Part shown: in pieces, positions 5,196 through 5,909 of the stretch | Position numbering within the stretch: the stretch's first letter is position 1 | Layout of the letters: every line of letters begins with the position of its first letter | DNA from: an uncultured Klebsiella sp. | GTDB taxonomy: Bacteria; Pseudomonadota; Gammaproteobacteria; Enterobacterales; Enterobacteriaceae | Direction of reading: 5' to 3' | DNA: 5,909 nucleotides | Assembly: GCA_902490055.1 (NCBI GenBank) | Contig: CABUCP010000225.1 | Coordinates: 1 to 5,909 of the forward strand | Notes under the pieces: generated by a model | The model's database searches: none | The model's input: only the letters and a program-made list of their open reading frames with translations | What the model was told of the DNA's origin: nothing | Made by a program: the position numbers and the translations under genes

Positions 5196-5776
5196 CAGGC
5201 GGCATCCTCGTGCAGGGCGTTCCACATAGCTTCAAAGCCGAGGGCGATCAGTTCGCGAGCGCGCTGCGGATCGTGGCTGGCGAACTCGATGGTGGTTTCC
5301 GCCAGCGACAGAAACAGGGCATCGCCAAAAGCGCGATAGGCCTCGCTGAGGAAAATCGCCTTCACCGACAGCTGGCACATCTCGTTGAGTTCCGGAAAGC
5401 TCTCTTTGACCCGGCAGCGGGTCTCGTCGGTGATGCGCTCGCTCAGCGACATGCGGCGGATGGCGCGATGTTCCATCGGGTTGCGTACTCCCCAATCGAT
5501 ATAGCTATTCCAGATATTGCGCGCATTCTCTTTGGGGCGCCGTTCATCAGGGTTCAACCCGTCGATCATCGTCTGCACTAAGCGCAGCTTGATGGCGAGG
5601 TATAGCTCGTTGAGCAATTCATCCTTGGTGGCGAAATAGCGAAACAGCGTTCCCTCGGCAACCCCCGCGCTGCGGGCTATCGCCGATGTTGAGGCGGCGA
5701 TGCCGGACTGGGCGAAAGCGACCGTCGCGGCTTCCAGTAACGCTTGCTTTTTATCTTCACTCTTAGGACGAGCCAC
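5195..5776 (-). CDS. ramR: TetR-family repressor RamR
   Basis: A 193-residue TetR/AcrR repressor, the same length as Salmonella RamR. The N-terminus [18 protein letters not shown] and the helix-turn-helix segment [19 protein letters not shown] (36-54) are nearly those of known RamR proteins. In relatives RamR represses ramA (and romA), and thereby AcrAB-TolC multidrug efflux; toxic ligands such as bile acids and dyes release it. Ligand-pocket residues known from Salmonella RamR, Tyr59, Trp89, Asp152 and Phe155, are conserved, but position 85 is Ala instead of Thr. The start is GTG at 5776, with GAGG at 5786-5789 nine bases away. An ATG five bases upstream of the GTG is followed at once by TAG, so it cannot start RamR. 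The reading frame is complete, without the frameshifts or stops seen in resistant clinical isolates. It overlaps ybdF by one base. Confidence 0.95.
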   Translation of the reverse strand: MARPKSEDKKQALLEAATVAFAQSGIAASTSAIARSAGVAEGTLFRYFATKDELLNELYLAIKLRLVQTMIDGLNPDERRPKENARNIWNSYIDWGVRNPMEHRAIRRMSLSERITDETRCRVKESFPELNEMCQLSVKAIFLSEAYRAFGDALFLSLAETTIEFASHDPQRARELIALGFEAMWNALHEDAA

Positions 5777-5865
5777 TACATTTTACCTCGCTGAAAGTTA
5801 AACCCCGATCTAACCATGCCAAACCGCGCGACTGCAACGGTGGATGTCAAAAATTGAAAATAGTC

Positions 5866-5894
5866 TTGACGATTTTCTACTCCTTCCTAATAAT
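5866..5894 (+). promoter_or_regulatory. Rightward sigma-70 promoter controlled by RamR
   Basis: TTGACG (5866-5871) and AATAAT (5889-5894) each match the consensus at five of six positions with a 17-bp spacer. The start point would be near 5901. The RamR operator begins inside the -10 box, the arrangement expected for direct repression of the romA/ramA side. The genes served lie beyond the window. The 89 bp between the ramR start and this promoter (5777-5865) is ramR leader. It includes a minus-strand TTGACA (complement of 5845-5850) with no convincing -10 partner. Confidence 0.75.
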
Positions 5895-5909
5895 GAGTGC
5901 TTACTCACT
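5893..5909. promoter_or_regulatory. RamR operator, cut by the window end
   Basis: ATGAGTG (5893-5899), six bases, then CACT (5906-5909) are the first 17 bases of the known RamR site ATGAGTG-N6-CACTCAT. The final CAT would be bases 5910-5912. It overlaps the -10 box of the rightward promoter. RamR binds this palindrome as a pair of dimers in Salmonella. The visible half is a perfect match, so the site appears intact as far as it can be read. Confidence 0.85.

Noticed and set aside
5777..5909. StyR-3/sRamA5-like small RNA known near ramA in relatives
   Set aside because: Only the ramR-side leader and the promoter are present; any transcript from it would start near the window edge, so nothing can be confirmed here.

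Overview
The window looks like chromosomal DNA from a Klebsiella-type enterobacterium (Klebsiella, Raoultella or a close relative). The basis is gene content and order recognised by eye (ramR, ybdF and nfsB in a row, with a RamR operator at the right edge), the GC-rich coding DNA, and REP-like palindromes between genes. The species was not tested.

Left part (1-3581): a partial gene starts at 33 and runs leftward out of the window. Next is a leftward 14-helix MFS drug-exporter-like gene (111-1538). It is divergent from an XRE-family regulator with an MmyB-like ligand-binding half (1649-2518). The 110-bp space between them carries four TGGTA/TACCA half-sites and a plausible sigma-70 promoter. 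This is the usual layout of a local regulator controlling a neighbouring pump and itself. A DUF2157-type polytopic membrane protein (2544-3581) follows the regulator after 25 bp and is probably co-transcribed with it.

Middle (3582-4052): 471 bp without a credible gene, between the ends of two convergent genes. It has a REP-like palindrome at each end. Between them is about 360 bp of densely self-complementary DNA: an interleaved (pseudoknot-type) pair of stems, a 12-bp hairpin, and a domain closed by a long-range stem with five tandem hairpins inside. This is the least explained part of the window and the best candidate for something undescribed (a structured RNA or a small mobile repeat).

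Right part (4053-5909): nfsB (oxygen-insensitive nitroreductase), ybdF (YjbR/MmcQ-like) and ramR (TetR repressor) all run leftward. ramR and ybdF overlap by one base (TGATG). The nfsB leader contains a perfect 10-bp stem that would bury its ribosome-binding site, and a 12-bp palindrome sits where the nfsB -35 box should be. At the right edge a good rightward promoter (TTGACG, 17 bp, AATAAT) overlaps the first part of the RamR operator, which the window end cuts off. The genes it serves, expected to be romA and ramA, lie outside.

Functionally the window joins two small regulatory modules. One is a pump with its own ligand-sensing regulator. The other is the RamR switch, which in relatives controls the RamA multidrug-tolerance regulon. 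All full-length genes look intact.
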